This document shows positions 32,829-44,293 of a DNA stretch of 64,000 nt, piece by piece. The DNA comes from Akanthomyces muscarius (lineage: Eukaryota > Ascomycota > Sordariomycetes > Hypocreales > Cordycipitaceae). The position numbers and the translations under genes are program-made. The stretch's first letter is position 1, and each line of letters begins with the position of its first letter. The stretch covers positions 1,240,001-1,304,000 of the forward strand of contig NC_079241.1 in NCBI RefSeq assembly GCF_028009165.1, given 5' to 3'. The notes beneath the pieces were generated by a model that searched no databases, was not told where the DNA came from, and saw only the letters and a list, made by a program, of their open reading frames with translations.

Positions 32829-35019
32829 TCATTTCTTGAGACGCTTGCTGGAGCGGGTAACACGGACAGGGGGCTCCGGCTCAGGCTCCTCTTCGACTTC
32901 CTCCTCGACCTCAGCCTCTTCTTCTTCGGCCTCGCTTTCCTCACTGGCGGCACCAGAAGTAGCACCAAAGGAAGCCTTGCGAGAAGGCCCATCAGTGTCG
33001 CTACCAAAGCCCTCAAAAGAGTCATCATCATCATCGACATCACTGCCCTCCTTTGCATTTTCCTCCTGGAGCTGAGCCTCGGCAGCTTCGTCGAAAGCTT
33101 CCGTCTGAGTGCGCTTCTTAGGCATCTCACCGAGACGACCCTGGCGGCCAGCTCTCATCTCACCCTCGTCATTGTTGAGAATAGGAGGGGGCGTGAACCA
33201 AGGAATTCTGCCACGCATAAAGTCGTTGAGCATCATCTTGGCGACACCGTCGAGATCAGGCTCACCACCCTTAAGAAGACGGCCACCTTTGCGGGCTAGG
33301 AGCTCAAGCAACTCGGTCGCATTGGTCCAGTTGGTAAGGTCATACGTCTTCTCCATGTGGCGGCGCTTGACCTTGCTCAGAAGGGCGGTGATGTACTGCT
33401 CAGGGTTGTCGACCTTTTCGACGCGGACGACACCACGGAGGACAAGGTCGGTAGGAGTATCTTGGGTGGTGGGAGGAACGACACCAGGACAATCGATGAG
33501 GTAAATACGCTTCATCAGAGTAACATATTGCCAGACCTTGGTCTCGCCAGGAATCGGGGCAACAGTGCAGACCTTCTTCTTCAACAGGGTATTGATGATG
33601 GAAGACTTGCCAGTGTTGGGACCACCAATGAGACCGACGGAAATCTGCTTTCTGTCCGAGTGAAGAACGGAGAACTGGCGTAGAAGCTGAATGAGGGAGC
33701 CCTTGCCAAAAGAGTTGTTGATGTTGGCATGAAACGCCAGTGTGGGGTATTCCTTTCCGAGATGTCTAACCCAAGCGGCCTGTAGAGAGTCAGCAAAGAA
33801 CTCCAAATCGTCTACAATAAACAGTTTCATGATGAAATGTGTGAGTCATAACTAAGAAGACTCCCGTGAACTTGTCCTCTAATCGGACCTAGGAGCCTTC
33901 AACTCAATTCGACCCAAAACCTTCTCACGACCGCAACCAGAACGGTTGCAAAGTCTAGCCAAACAGCAAAACGCTACCGACAGTCGAGCATGGTGATTAT
34001 TCTCCCAATGTTGTAACAGACAAACCTCCGTAAGAATATCGAGAAGGGGTCCTGACAGGATTCATTGGGGGCCTTTCGGCCAGCAGACATAGGAAACATG
34101 CAGAGCAAGCGAAAGAAAAAAAATTAGACTTACGCAAACGCCGGTGGGGACCAGATCACACTTGTTGAGGACGAAGATCAAATGCTTGTGAGGAGCCTCA
34201 TCGCGCAGGTACTTCTCAACACTGCGGCATCGGGTGCCGATGGGGTCACGAGCGTCGAGAACGTGGATGACAACGTCGGACGAGTCGATAACCTTGTACA
34301 GTTCGTTCCAGATACGCTTGCTCTGGCCCTTGTCAAAGACGGGCTCAATGGCCATGGCGAAGCTACCATCCTCCTCGTTGCCGGACTGGCCGCTGAGAAG
34401 CTTGGCCTGCTCGAGACGCTCCTCGTACGTGTCCATGCTCTTTTCGGTGCCGTCGGCAAGGTCATCGAGGTTGGCAACGTCCAGCTTGACTCGCTTTCTC
34501 TGAGATTTGGGACCAAAGACACCAGAAAAGGGCGCCGTCTCCAGCGTCATCTTGGCCCTGTGCTGCTTCAGGCCGTTGGTGTCCTTGCCGTCGCGGATGA
34601 GTGTCATGGGCAGCTTGTTGGACTTGAGCAGGACCTGGTAGGGGTCCTTGGCCTTTTCCTCCATGGCCTCGCGAAAGGCCGTGAGGGTATCCTGGGACAC
34701 GACACGCGTGTTGGAAAACCACTTGCGGTTCGGCTCGATGACGGCGGTGGGCACATCACGGGACTGCCAGGTGGCAGCCTTTGTGATTTGACCATCAGCG
34801 TTTCGCTGGGCCTTTCCCTCCTTGTACATGTTCAGGAGCTTGACCCTCTTCGCATCGCTATCAGGCCGAAAATGTTAGTCTTGGGATATAGCGCAAAAGG
34901 GCTTTTCTGGCAGAGCCTTACCGATAGAAGTTTTCACCCTTGGTATGGACGTTGGCCATGCCATCGCCGGTCTTACCCTGGCGAACACGCCGGGTAGCCT
35001 CTTTCTTCCCGGTACCCAT
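32829..35019 (-). CDS. NOG2: NOG2 nucleolar GTPase, 60S ribosome assembly factor
   Basis: Exons 34922-35019, 34134-34857 and 32829-33779 give 590 residues. The N-terminal NGP1NT region ([38 protein letters not shown]) is highly conserved. The GTPase domain is circularly permuted as in the YlqF/YawG group: G4 NKCD at 264-267 comes before G1 GGPNTGKSS at 326-334 and G3 DCPG at 370-373. The C-terminus is acidic with Lys/Arg at the very end ([10 protein letters not shown]). Yeast Nog2/Nug2 binds pre-60S particles in the nucleolus and nucleoplasm before Nmd3-dependent export. Intron 1 is 64 nt. Intron 2 is 354 nt, unusually long here, and contains an H/ACA snoRNA (see 33835-34069). The gene shares a short divergent promoter with the mS26-like gene. 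Confidence 0.95.
33835..34069 (-). ncRNA. H/ACA snoRNA inside NOG2 intron 2, snR191-like
   Basis: In the sense orientation of NOG2, a 5' hairpin is closed by CCCAATG (34069-34063) and CATTGGG (34010-34004), directly followed by an H box AGAATA (34003-33998). Its pocket has GTCA on the left (34056-34053), an upper stem base GGAC/GTCT, and GTTAC on the right (34017-34013), exactly 14 nt before the H box. The 3' hairpin has lower stem TGGGTC/GACTCA, upper stem GAAGGCTCC/GGAGTCTTC, left guide GAGT and right guide TAGTTAT (33854-33848), exactly 14 nt before ACA (33840-33838), with three bases after it. The guides pair around two uridines in the conserved LSU rRNA segment GAGUAACUAUGACUCUC, yeast U2258 and U2260, the targets of yeast snR191, which also sits in the NOG2 intron. 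About 75 nt between H box and 3' hairpin contain an extra hairpin (33933-33949). Exact ends are uncertain. Confidence 0.85.
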
Positions 35020-35357
35020 ATTGGATTGAAGTTGACCGGAGAATTGGGGAAAAAGAAGAACGGTAGGAAGAAGAGTGAGAGGAAGAGGAAAAGGCAGCGG
35101 GATTCTGCCCAGAAACTTTTTTTCCCATCCTGCATTACGAGCCCCCACTTTCTCTTTTTTTCTGCAGGCGGTGTGTGGGGTGGCTGGTAATTTTTGGCGG
35201 GCGAGCCAGGGGGAGAGGTTGCTGGCGGGCGGCAGCACAGTTAATCCGCAGCCAAGCGTGCTCCAGCGTTACCCAGGCCAATTTTCAATGGCAAACCACC
35301 AAAAAGCTGTCTCGTGAGCTTTCCCTTGGACGACCGCTCTCACCCTCTCCATCCACA
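35020..35357. promoter_or_regulatory. Divergent promoter of NOG2 and the mS26-like gene
   Basis: 338 bp separate the two ATGs. The interval has an A/G-rich half near NOG2 and no obvious TATA box. Head-to-head pairing of a cytoplasmic ribosome assembly gene with a mitoribosomal gene would allow joint control, which is inference. Confidence 0.45.
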
Positions 35358-36272
35358 ATGTCGCTCCAATCGACATGGTCCTGCGTCAGACCAGCGGCCG
35401 CCCGGCGCGTGCCCACAGCCCCGCGAGCGGCGTTTAGCACCACGCCCTCGCGCAGCAGCAACATCCCCCCCGAATCGCCCTCCTATATCCGCCTCCCCAA
35501 GGTGCCGCAGTCGACCGAGACCAAGCCCGAGCGCGTGCGCGGCACGCTGCCTGTGCCGCGCGACGTCTTTGAGCGCCGCGAGGGCGACCGCAAGACGCGG
35601 CCCGACTACATTGCCAAGACGGCGCCCCAGCGCGCCGGCGACCGCCCGCTCAACAGCGACACGCAGCGGTGGAAGAAGCAGCTCGCCGACAGCCGCCGGC
35701 AGAACCTCGAGGAGGGCCTGCAGGGCCTGTGGCGGCGCCACGAGACGCGGGAGCAGGGCAAGGCCGAGCGCACGCGCCGTCGGGAGGACGCCCTCCGGCG
35801 CGCCCACGAGGCCGCCGAGCCCAAGGCCGCCGTAATGACCCGCGGCACCGTCCTCGCCTCCATCGCCGACACCGCCGTGCACCCGGACCCGGAGCGCTTC
35901 GACAAGGCCGAGCGCAGCCGCGCGCGGGTGCTCGCCCAGGAGAGCGCCCGCCGCGACGCCCGCCGCGATGCCCTCATGGAGCTCTACATCAACGCCTCCA
36001 GCTTCATCGTCACCGAGGCCGAGCTCAAAGAGGAGATTGACAAGCTCTTCCACGAGGACTACTTCCGCAAGCAGAGCGTCAAGGGCTACCGCCCCGGCGC
36101 CACCGAGAACGTCTGGGGCGTCTACGGCAAGCCGCCCGGCCTGGCGGCCATGTTTGAGACGGTGACGAGGACCTCGACCAACGTGGCCAACGCGAGCGAA
36201 TCCGAGTTTGACCACTCCGTCAAGCGCACAAAGAAGATTTCGGAAGAATTGACCGGCGGCAAGATGGCCTGA
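35358..36272 (+). CDS. Probable mitochondrial small-subunit ribosomal protein mS26 (PET123-like)
   Basis: 304 residues in one exon. The ATG at 35358 is preceded by CATCCACA and gives a mitochondrial-type start (WSCVRPAAARRVPTAPRAAF, then STTPSRSS). The body is very rich in Arg, Glu and Ala: GTLPVPRDVFERREGDRKTR, RWKKQLADSRRQNLEEGLQG, and a long charged helix ending in RRDALMELYINASSFIVTEA, ELKEEIDKLF. That last block is the part I associate with fungal mS26/Pet123. The assignment rests on this resemblance and the mitochondrial presequence. The C-terminus (VWGVYGKPPGLAAMFETVTR) is also typical of the fungal form. Confidence 0.65.
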   Translation: MSLQSTWSCVRPAAARRVPTAPRAAFSTTPSRSSNIPPESPSYIRLPKVPQSTETKPERVRGTLPVPRDVFERREGDRKTRPDYIAKTAPQRAGDRPLNSDTQRWKKQLADSRRQNLEEGLQGLWRRHETREQGKAERTRRREDALRRAHEAAEPKAAVMTRGTVLASIADTAVHPDPERFDKAERSRARVLAQESARRDARRDALMELYINASSFIVTEAELKEEIDKLFHEDYFRKQSVKGYRPGATENVWGVYGKPPGLAAMFETVTRTSTNVANASESEFDHSVKRTKKISEELTGGKMA

Positions 36273-36604
36273 GATGGTAGGAGCAAGAGAAACTCGGGAG
36301 CGACGGAGCATGTACAGGACGATGCACACCACATTGGCGCATCGCGTGTAAAATAGCCAATTATAGCATGTACATTTACAATCAAGCATCAATTGTTTCT
36401 ATTCAAGTACCATCGTGAGCTTCAATATGTGTATTGCACTACTACAATATATATACGTGCACCAAGGAAACTAACTCATGCAAAAACGCCAAAGTCCAAC
36501 GACTATGCAAAAAAATTTAAAAGAGCAAGCAGCACCAAAATGCGTGTCCATCTCCGACGAGGTGTTCCTGCTTCTCATATAGACGGTCACACAGCAAGCG
36601 CACT
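36273..36604. other. Convergent 3' flanks, no gene
   Basis: 332 bp between the stops of the mS26-like gene (forward) and the ABC transporter (reverse). AT-rich, containing the 3' ends of both transcripts. Confidence 0.5.
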
Positions 36605-39600
36605 CTATCTGCGTTCAACGAGGAGGATATGCATGGCCGCGTAGGCCAAGACGATGAATGTGGCGGCAAAGATGCCCAGGTTGCGGATATCATACCAGAG
36701 AGCACCGTTCTGAAAGCCAAAGGTGCTGAGAATGGTAGCGCCGGGCACCTTGATGGGGATGCCAACCTTTTCGTCGATGAGGGTGAGTCCCACGACTTCA
36801 TTGACGATGAGCGCTTCGAATCCGTAATGGAAAATCGATATGCTCTGCAGCCAGGCGGCGCTGGCGGGAATCTTCTCACGATTGAGCAGGAAGCCTGCAA
36901 ACAAAAGGCTGAACAACATGACCAGGCTGCCAATGAGGTTGGCCACGCCGCCGTCCTTGAAGATGATGCCAATGAACAGGCAAATGGCCGCCGCAGCGAG
37001 GTTGAAGAGGACCAGTACGATAATGAACTTGATGAAATGGGGAAAGTCGGGAACGAGTCCAGTCATGGGATACAGAATGGAGCCCATGAGAATAGGAGGG
37101 ATGATTCGCAGCGGTACAATGTCGAAAAGCACCTTGGCTGTAAAGTAGGTGGCCGGTGAATAGTATCCATTGGCTCGCTCGCGCAGGAAAAGCATGCGTT
37201 CATTCGCAAACACAGTCAGACTCGTGAGCGTGCTGAATCCGTACAATGCCAGGAGGAAGAAGAAGAGACCGAGTCTATTTTGGAAGCCGGGGATATCATC
37301 GGTGAGGCCGTAGAAGAGGAAGCCGGCAAAGACTGCGAGGACAATAGCAATGGCGTAGTGAGTCAGCATCAGCATCGGGTTCCTGTACAAATTTTTGAAA
37401 GTGCGCTGCGACAAGATAATGAACTGGCGAGGGTAGCTGATGCGGTGGTAGCCTTTGCCGACGGCGCTGATGTGGATGTTCGGACCGTTGACAGAGTAGC
37501 CGTTTGCGTTTGAGCCGTTGGCATCTTGGGCGGCTGCAACAGACTCTTGAATCTCATCATGTGTACTGGCGGCAATATGGGACTCGGCAAACGCCTTAGA
37601 CAAGAGATCAAGATCGGTTCCAGAGAGCGCATCGGGTGGCAAGTTGTGAGGATCTTCGGTGACTTGTCCAAGTGGTGTGACAGGGTTCGTCTGAAGCTTA
37701 TAAGCCCCGATTTCCTCGCCGCCAGCATCGGAGGATGCAGCAGTGTCAGCAGTGCGTCTACGAGTAAAGAGCTCACGTTCCTGTCGAGCGCGGATAGAGT
37801 TGGTACGCTTGGCTCTCGGGCGGGAAGACGAGCTTTCGGAAGGATCCTCCCCAATGCTGCCGCCGGAGACACTGGCAATCGACTTGACGGCTCTGGTGCT
37901 GCTTGGTCCGACGCTTGCAGAGTCAGCGCCGATAGTTCCATCATCAATCGAGTCAGAGCGGCTGGCATGCATGGTAAGATCGACGAGGTAATCCGCAATG
38001 TTAAAGCCAGGCGGGCATTCATAACCAATACCATCAAAGTACGATTGACAATCCGCGAACTTGCCAGAGTAGACCGTCCTGCCCCTAGCGAGAAGCACAA
38101 GTCGGTCAAACAAGGCGACAATGTTGGAGCGTGGCTGATGAATCGTGAAGATGATGGTTCGTTGATAGTTCTTGGCCAATGTGACAAGGCACTCGATGAC
38201 GTTGTAGGCGTTGAATGCGTCCAAGCCGCTTGTGGGCTCGTCAAGGAAGAGAATGGATGGGCTAGTTACCAGTTCGCAGGCAATTCCAACGCGTCGCTTT
38301 TCGCCACCAGAGATGCCACGACCCTTGCCTTCCTCGGACCCAATGAGCGAATCCCGGATGTGGTAGATGCCAAGCTCCTTCTCAACTTCAAACACTCGCT
38401 GTTCTTTGCTGGCGCGGGTCATGTCGCGAGGCAGTCTCAGTAGAGCACTGTTCAAAATGGTCTCGTGAACCGTCAAGGTCGGGAGCATCGTATCTTCTTG
38501 GTCGACAAAGCCAATGACATTCTTGTAGTCGTTGTCCAAGACCTTTTCGCCGTTAACATAGAATTCGCCGGAGACTTGGCCGCGCTTGTTTTTGCGAGCG
38601 AGAATGTCGAGAAACGTCGTCTTGCCAGCGCCAGAGGCACCCATGATGGCGGTAGCCTCCCCAGGGTGGCAAATACCCTGGATTCCCGACAGAATTTGCT
38701 TGCCATTGAGAGTGTAAGACACGTTCTGGAACTGAAGAGACGCAGGTTTGTGATTGGCCATGAGCTTGGTGCTCTCGTCGTCGGAGTCATCGAGATGAAT
38801 AGCACCATACTGCAGTCTGCGACGAGCCAGATACCATGTTACAACAATGACGGCGACTACAAACAGAGCGCAGGCAGCAATTATACCGGCGATAAGAGGG
38901 GTGTTGATTTGTTTCACAGGTCGTCGGTAGCCGGGCACTTCAGTCTCGTGCATGCACTCGCCCGATCCGCAGGTAAGTAGAATGCTGGAGTCGCCCAGCA
39001 GATCGGTCATGAGCTGGTCCATCTGGGGCTCTTTAAACGCGCAGTTGTGGAACGTGTCGTTTGTGTTGGTGCATTCATACGACGCAGGGCCCTTGATGGC
39101 TTCAGCCAAAAAGTCGGTCAAATCCATTGAGCCGTCTTTGCCACACATCATGCGGTCGGGGATACATTCGCATTCGATCTTGTCGCATTTGTACGAGGTG
39201 CCGTTTGTGGTGTCGCCAAAGGATGCGCTCGACTCGCACTCGGACAGGTGGCAGTAGAAAGACTCGACTTGGTCAACCCAGACTAAAATATGTTAGCACA
39301 GCGATATTGTATGGTTCTTTGCGTGTCGTTGGCCCACATTGAAAAGCGCATTCTTCGGTTTCCCTGTCGCAGGTAAAGGTGACCTCTGGGGTTTGGTCGC
39401 CGAGCAGTTGGATAATCATCTTGTTGACAACATTGCACATCTGGTGGTTGCTACGGACCAGCTCGCCGCTGCGATAACAGACACCGCCAGTCTCATCGGG
39501 CATCAAGGCATTGCAGGCAGAATCTTGAAGGCAAACATTGCAGTTGACACCGCCCCAGCCTTCGTCGCATTCACAATTGTCGCCAGATCGCATGGGTCGG

Positions 39601-40035
39601 TCGCGGCCGCGGGCAAGAGAGCCACAAACTAATCGCGCACCAGTCAGAACACAAGCAAAATCCCGAGTCTCTCTATCAGGGTTGACTCACGAGGCTTGAG
39701 GCAGTCGTCACCACCAAATCCAGCGGGGCAATCGCAGATGCCGTTGAATTCGTTGCAACCAGCGTACTGGGTACATGCGTGGACGGGAAGAAGACAGTTG
39801 AAGCTACATGAGAGATGAATAATCAGCAAACGTGGACAGATTCGCAGCGCTTGCGTGCGCGAAGCTCGGCGTTGGCTTACCATGGCGGGCAGCCGTCGGG
39901 ACGATCGTTGTCGCCCATGAGAGCCAACTGAGCCCTCAGCATGTCGACATTTGGATACGAAGCATTTTGCAAGGCTGTCGCAAGCGCAGGCAGGGCTGCG
40001 ACGACCCCGAACAGCATCCTCCTAATGGAAATCAT
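36605..40035 (-). CDS. ADP1-type ABC transporter (ABCG half-transporter with EGF-like ectodomain)
   Basis: Exons 39881-40035, 39691-39803, 39338-39628 and 36605-39282 give 1078 residues. A signal sequence ([20 protein letters not shown]) is followed by a Cys-rich ectodomain: GCPPCFNC spans the first splice, then [19 protein letters not shown] and [15 protein letters not shown] (EGF-like), ECAFQFW spanning the third splice, and further Cys to about residue 315. After one membrane helix ([19 protein letters not shown]) comes an ABC domain: Walker [10 protein letters not shown] at 401-409, signature ISGGEKRR, Walker B with [12 protein letters not shown] (Asp534). A 140-residue Ser-rich linker precedes a six-helix ABCG membrane domain. 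This is the layout of yeast Adp1, whose substrate is unknown. The third donor (AAT|GTGGGC) is weaker than the others but preserves the conserved reading. Confidence 0.9.
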
Positions 40036-41229
40036 GGCGCTGTGCAGGAAAGCGACCGTGAAGAATTGTTGAGACGCGGCGCTTCGATGATGGAGTGCGG
40101 AGATGGGCGTGGCTGGATGCAATGGGATTGGAGGAGGCCAGGCTGCCTCAGCACGGCTAGGCTAACCGCGGACAGGTGATGGATGACGAGTGACGCTACA
40201 ACCCGCTGTAGTGTGCCTTTGCAAGGCGCCCGAGGATTTAAGGTACAGTGAGCGGCCCCACAACGGCGCGGCCATCCATCATGCTGCATGCATTAAGGTA
40301 CGGAGTACCTACGCCCGTGCTACAGAGGCACACTTGATTACGTATGCCGTCCAAACAGCAGACGAATGGTGCCTACAGCGAAGCCGGTGCACCTGTTCGG
40401 GAGCTCCAGCCACTCCAGGCACAGCTGCCTAGGCGGGCAAAGATACAGCGCCTCTACCGCCTGAAAGGCTTGTCCAAGAGTGCTGCACACCGTGTTGCAA
40501 TCCCGTCTGTGATCCCATCTATGCCATATCGAGCATCGTGCTTTGCAAAATTCACCCCGCACACACACTGTTACGATGCTGAAACTAAGCTGGATGCTAA
40601 GCTCTGCCTTCTGACAGATGAGCGTTATGCGGGCGTTAGGTCCTCAATGTCTCAGTGTGCTGCAAGCTCTGGTTGTCGGGGCTGGCCTGTTGTGGTTAGA
40701 CAAAGTCAATCAACCGACAACGGACTCGCTGGACTCGATTTTCTTCGCCATCAAAGACATGGGGGACACCTTGAAACAATAAAGGCATGTAGTTGCTCAA
40801 TGCACGGCTTTCTTGCCCGATAGTAATTGGTTTTGAGCATGATAATGTCTCTACCGGCGATAAACTGTGACGCCACTGCACGTCGCACGTGTCTATTGCA
40901 GTTTACCGTAACAACACTCATTTCGACTCACATCTCGAAATTTCGTTTACTCACTGAGCCGTACCTATCCGTGCAACTCACCTAACCCTCATGATGGACC
41001 GCACCGTTCGGAGCTCAACGTGCACTGTTGCATTGTTGCGACAGCCGACCTCGGGCGTCCCACTCGGCACGCGCCAGGGCGTACCCTACACGAAGAGTCA
41101 TCTTCCATCTACCACGAGATGTAATAGCAAGGCCGCATTCATCATCTTTAATCAATCAATTCGTGGGAATGCGTTGCAATTCTTCTTTCCTGCTTTGCAA
41201 CTTGAATCAATCTCCTTGCAAACCCGTTC
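40036..41229. other. Divergent intergenic region
   Basis: 1.2 kb between the ATGs of the ABC transporter (reverse) and the aminotransferase (forward). It contains AAGGTACGGAGTACC (a near-palindrome) near 40295-40310. No gene seen. Confidence 0.5.
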
Positions 41230-42505
41230 ATGGCCCATCCTTCCACTTTCCCGGCTGAGCAATGGCTAGCTCGGTGGCGCGGGACGCCAGGGCTACTCAA
41301 CCTCGCCGTCACATACGCCTGTCCAATATCGATTGACGACTTGATCAGTTTATCGACAGAAGACGATGACGGACCAGTCATCACCAGCTCAAAACTCGGC
41401 TATGGCAGCATCAACGGATCAAGCGAGCTAAGGCAGAGCGTGGCCAAGCTCGCCAGCGGGCAGGAGACTCGTCTTACAGAGGACGATGTGATTATCACAC
41501 AAGGAGCCATCTCGGCCAACTTTCTCGTTCTGTACGCGCTCCTTGGCCCAACTGATCATGCAATCTGCGTCTACCCGGTCTATACGCAGCTCTACTCTGT
41601 GCCCGAGACTTTTGGATCCCAAGTATCTTTTTGGCAGCTCAAGGAGGAGAACGGTTTCATCCCCGACGTGCAAGACTTGAACGAGCTCTTTCAACGCAAC
41701 ACCAAGGTACAGTAGCGCGGTGCGTGGTGCGCATACACCACATTATAAACTATTGAGACCTGCGAGAGGGCCGCCCTACTAATTGCTTCCGCAGATGATC
41801 ATCCTGAACAACCCCAACAACCCAACTGGTGCCGTGATACCCGAGGCCGTCCTGCGGGACATTGTCGAGATTGCAAAAGCGCGGGGCGTCATCGTCTTTA
41901 GCGACGAAGTATATCGGCCACTATTTCACGAGCCGGAGAATGCCCCGCCACCGATTACGACGTTTGGCTACACGAGGACGCTCGCCTCCGGGTCCATGTC
42001 CAAGTCTCTGTCGCTGCCGGGCATCCGGATCGGGTGGGTGGCCTCGCCGGACAAGGAGCTCATCGCGGCGTGCTCGCGGCGCCGCAACTACACAACCATC
42101 AGCGTGTCGCAGGTCGACGACCAGATCGCCACCTACGCGCTGTCGCCCGCGGTGCAGCCGGCGCTGCTGCAGCGCAACATTGGCCTGGCGCGCCGCAACC
42201 GCAGGCTGGTGGCGGCCTTTGTGGCCAGGCACGCCGACCGCTGCCGGTGGGTGTGCCCCGGCGGCGGCACCATGGCCTGGATCCAGTTCCGCGGCGCGGC
42301 GAGCGGCCGGCCGGTGGACGACGAGGCTTTTTGCACGCGTGTCGTCGACGAGTGCAAGGTGCTGCTGGTCCCCGGGTCGCACAGCTTCGGCTGCGGCGAG
42401 GACTTTGCGGGCTACGTGCGGCTGGCGTACGTGTGCGACACGGCCGTGGTGGAAGAGGGCCTCGCGCGGCTGAGCAAGTATCTAGAGGAGCATCTGCAGG
42501 ACTGA
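41230..42505 (+). CDS. PLP-dependent aminotransferase, class I/II fold
   Basis: Exons 41230-41706 and 41795-42505 give 395 residues. The fold-type I features are all present: KLGYGSINGSSELRQSVA at the N-terminal side, ITQGAISANFLVLYAL (phosphate-binding start), LNNPNNPTGAV, FSDEVYRPLFH (Asp-x-x-Tyr, cofactor ring) and the PLP lysine Lys229 in SGSMSKSLSLPGIRIGW. At the end, GYVRLAYVCD supplies the substrate-carboxylate arginine. The amino donor and product cannot be told from sequence. Relatives include general aspartate- or alanine-type enzymes and aminotransferases of secondary-metabolite clusters. No biosynthetic partner genes lie nearby. The second exon is much more GC-rich than the first. 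Confidence 0.85.
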
Positions 42506-44293
42506 ACGGGCGATGCCAGACTAGAATTATATAACCTGACAATGGATCTGAATAGGAATGCCTGCCATCTGAGAGTAGCACAACACGGTTGATCAAGAGT
42601 TTCAGGCTGGATTGAAACGAGTGCAGTTTCTCAAGGACGCCGACCATGTCGCACGCAGGGGTGGCGAGCTGGAGCAAGGATTGCGCGTTGCACGGCAATG
42701 ACGGCAGCCGGAGGGCGTTTCTGGCAGGCCGTTCGCTGGGCATGACGGCCCAACGGCCCCGGTTCTGACGCGCATGGAATCAGAAGGCCACAGCCACGGT
42801 CGCAGCACAGCCACACAGCGGGTTAGTGGGTGCGCACCAGGCGTTGGTTTGGCGTTCAATTTTAGATATCCGTACTTTGAGAGGAAGAAGAAATCAGAGA
42901 AATTGCGTTCAACCTTGGGAGTGTCTTTGCTCATGCGGACATGATGCGACCATGTTGGAATCGAAGGCGTTCCCGGCTGTCGAACCAAGTCTCCTCTGAT
43001 AGCCATGGCTACCCTACCCAGTCACCAGTGGCATTAGCTCTGGGGCAGCTGGAAATTTGGTGTTAGCAGGCGGCTGTACATGGGCTCCCCTATGAGACCA
43101 CTGGTACTTGAACACTGCGGCTGGTAGCTTTCCGCCGGAAATAAAAATGCACTGGCTTGTTACTGCCCCTGCAGCCAAAGAACGGGATACATATGCATCT
43201 TGCCGCATGCATGGTGACACATGCATGCCTGGCAACCTGGCCGGAAGAACGAGTCTTGTGTCCCCCAGCAACATGGGCGGCATGGAACCTTGTCGCGGGC
43301 GACGATGCCAAGACGCCCCGCGATGTGGTGGGCGGGCAACTGCAGCTCCGGATCATCATCTCTTGGCGAACGGCATGGAAGTGCCGGGGTAGGGGGGCAA
43401 GCAGCAACTGACTCGGCGGCGTTGCGAGCATCTGTTACTTTCGTCTTGCATTTGAGTCGCAGACCGAAATCTACCCAAGGAATCCCACCAAACCCGCCAA
43501 CCGCCGGCCCCCAAGTAGCTCAAACTTAATTGTTGTCACAGGGGGGCGAGTGAGATGACGCACGCTCGCTCGTTAGGGTGACGCTGCAGAAGCTCTCGAC
43601 GACAGTGAGACATGCCCTGGCAGGAGCCCCATGGCCCCCTGGACACACCGAAGTAGCCGCAAATAGGGTTTCTTTTTGCACCATTGCTTTTTAGCGCTTC
43701 TTCTTCATGTCCCTTGGCCCGCTGAAGCACCGCCTCGGCGCCGCCATTGGGTTGGCTTCGCACACCGGCAGCGCCGAAAACGTGCAGTTACCAGTATAGC
43801 AAAGCTCAACCACCTAGGTAGGTTGGTAGGTAGGTAACTAGCGGCTTCTACCGTCCATTCCAAGTGCATGCTGCGCAATTCGGCCAATTCGGGCCCCAAA
43901 ACCAACTAGTTCCCTGCTTGGTCTCCGCTCATCGCTCGCTTTTCTTATTATACAAGCCTAGACGCACCCACTCTCCGAGACCTGCATCGTAATGCCTTGT
44001 CTTCCTTGTCTGCCTTGCCTTCTTCCATTTCTTCATCTGACAAGGCTTACTCCCGAGATATATTCACATAGCTACAGCCTCAAGGAAACCTCTCCATCCT
44101 AATCCTTTGTTGCTCATTGCTTGGCCCTGCAGAGTGCGCTTTCTTGGGTACAACCGTTCTGCTCTCTTGCCCGCCACACCGTTGCCGCCGTTTGCTGTTG
44201 GCGCCCGTGTAGCGTCATTGATCTTCGAGCGGCAATCCGCCGCCTGGCCGTACCGATACCACAAATCACTCCAAACGACTCGACCAATTCGAA
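42506..44293. other. 1.8-kb intergenic region
   Basis: Upstream region of the aspartyl protease. It holds a TAGGTAGG repeat (43811-43840, listed) and a pyrimidine-rich leader from about 43980. No gene seen. Confidence 0.5.
43811..43840. repeat. TAGGTAGG short tandem repeat
   Basis: CACCTAGGTAGGTTGGTAGG followed by TAGGTAACTA: four or five copies of a GTAG-type tetramer with one variant. A similar element occurs at 53285-53309. Confidence 0.8.

Noticed and set aside
34070..34081. GGCC-GAAA-GGCC hairpin just 5' of the snoRNA
   Set aside because: Attractive as a processing signal, but it is only four base pairs, and yeast RNase III prefers AGNN loops. It is not called as a feature.
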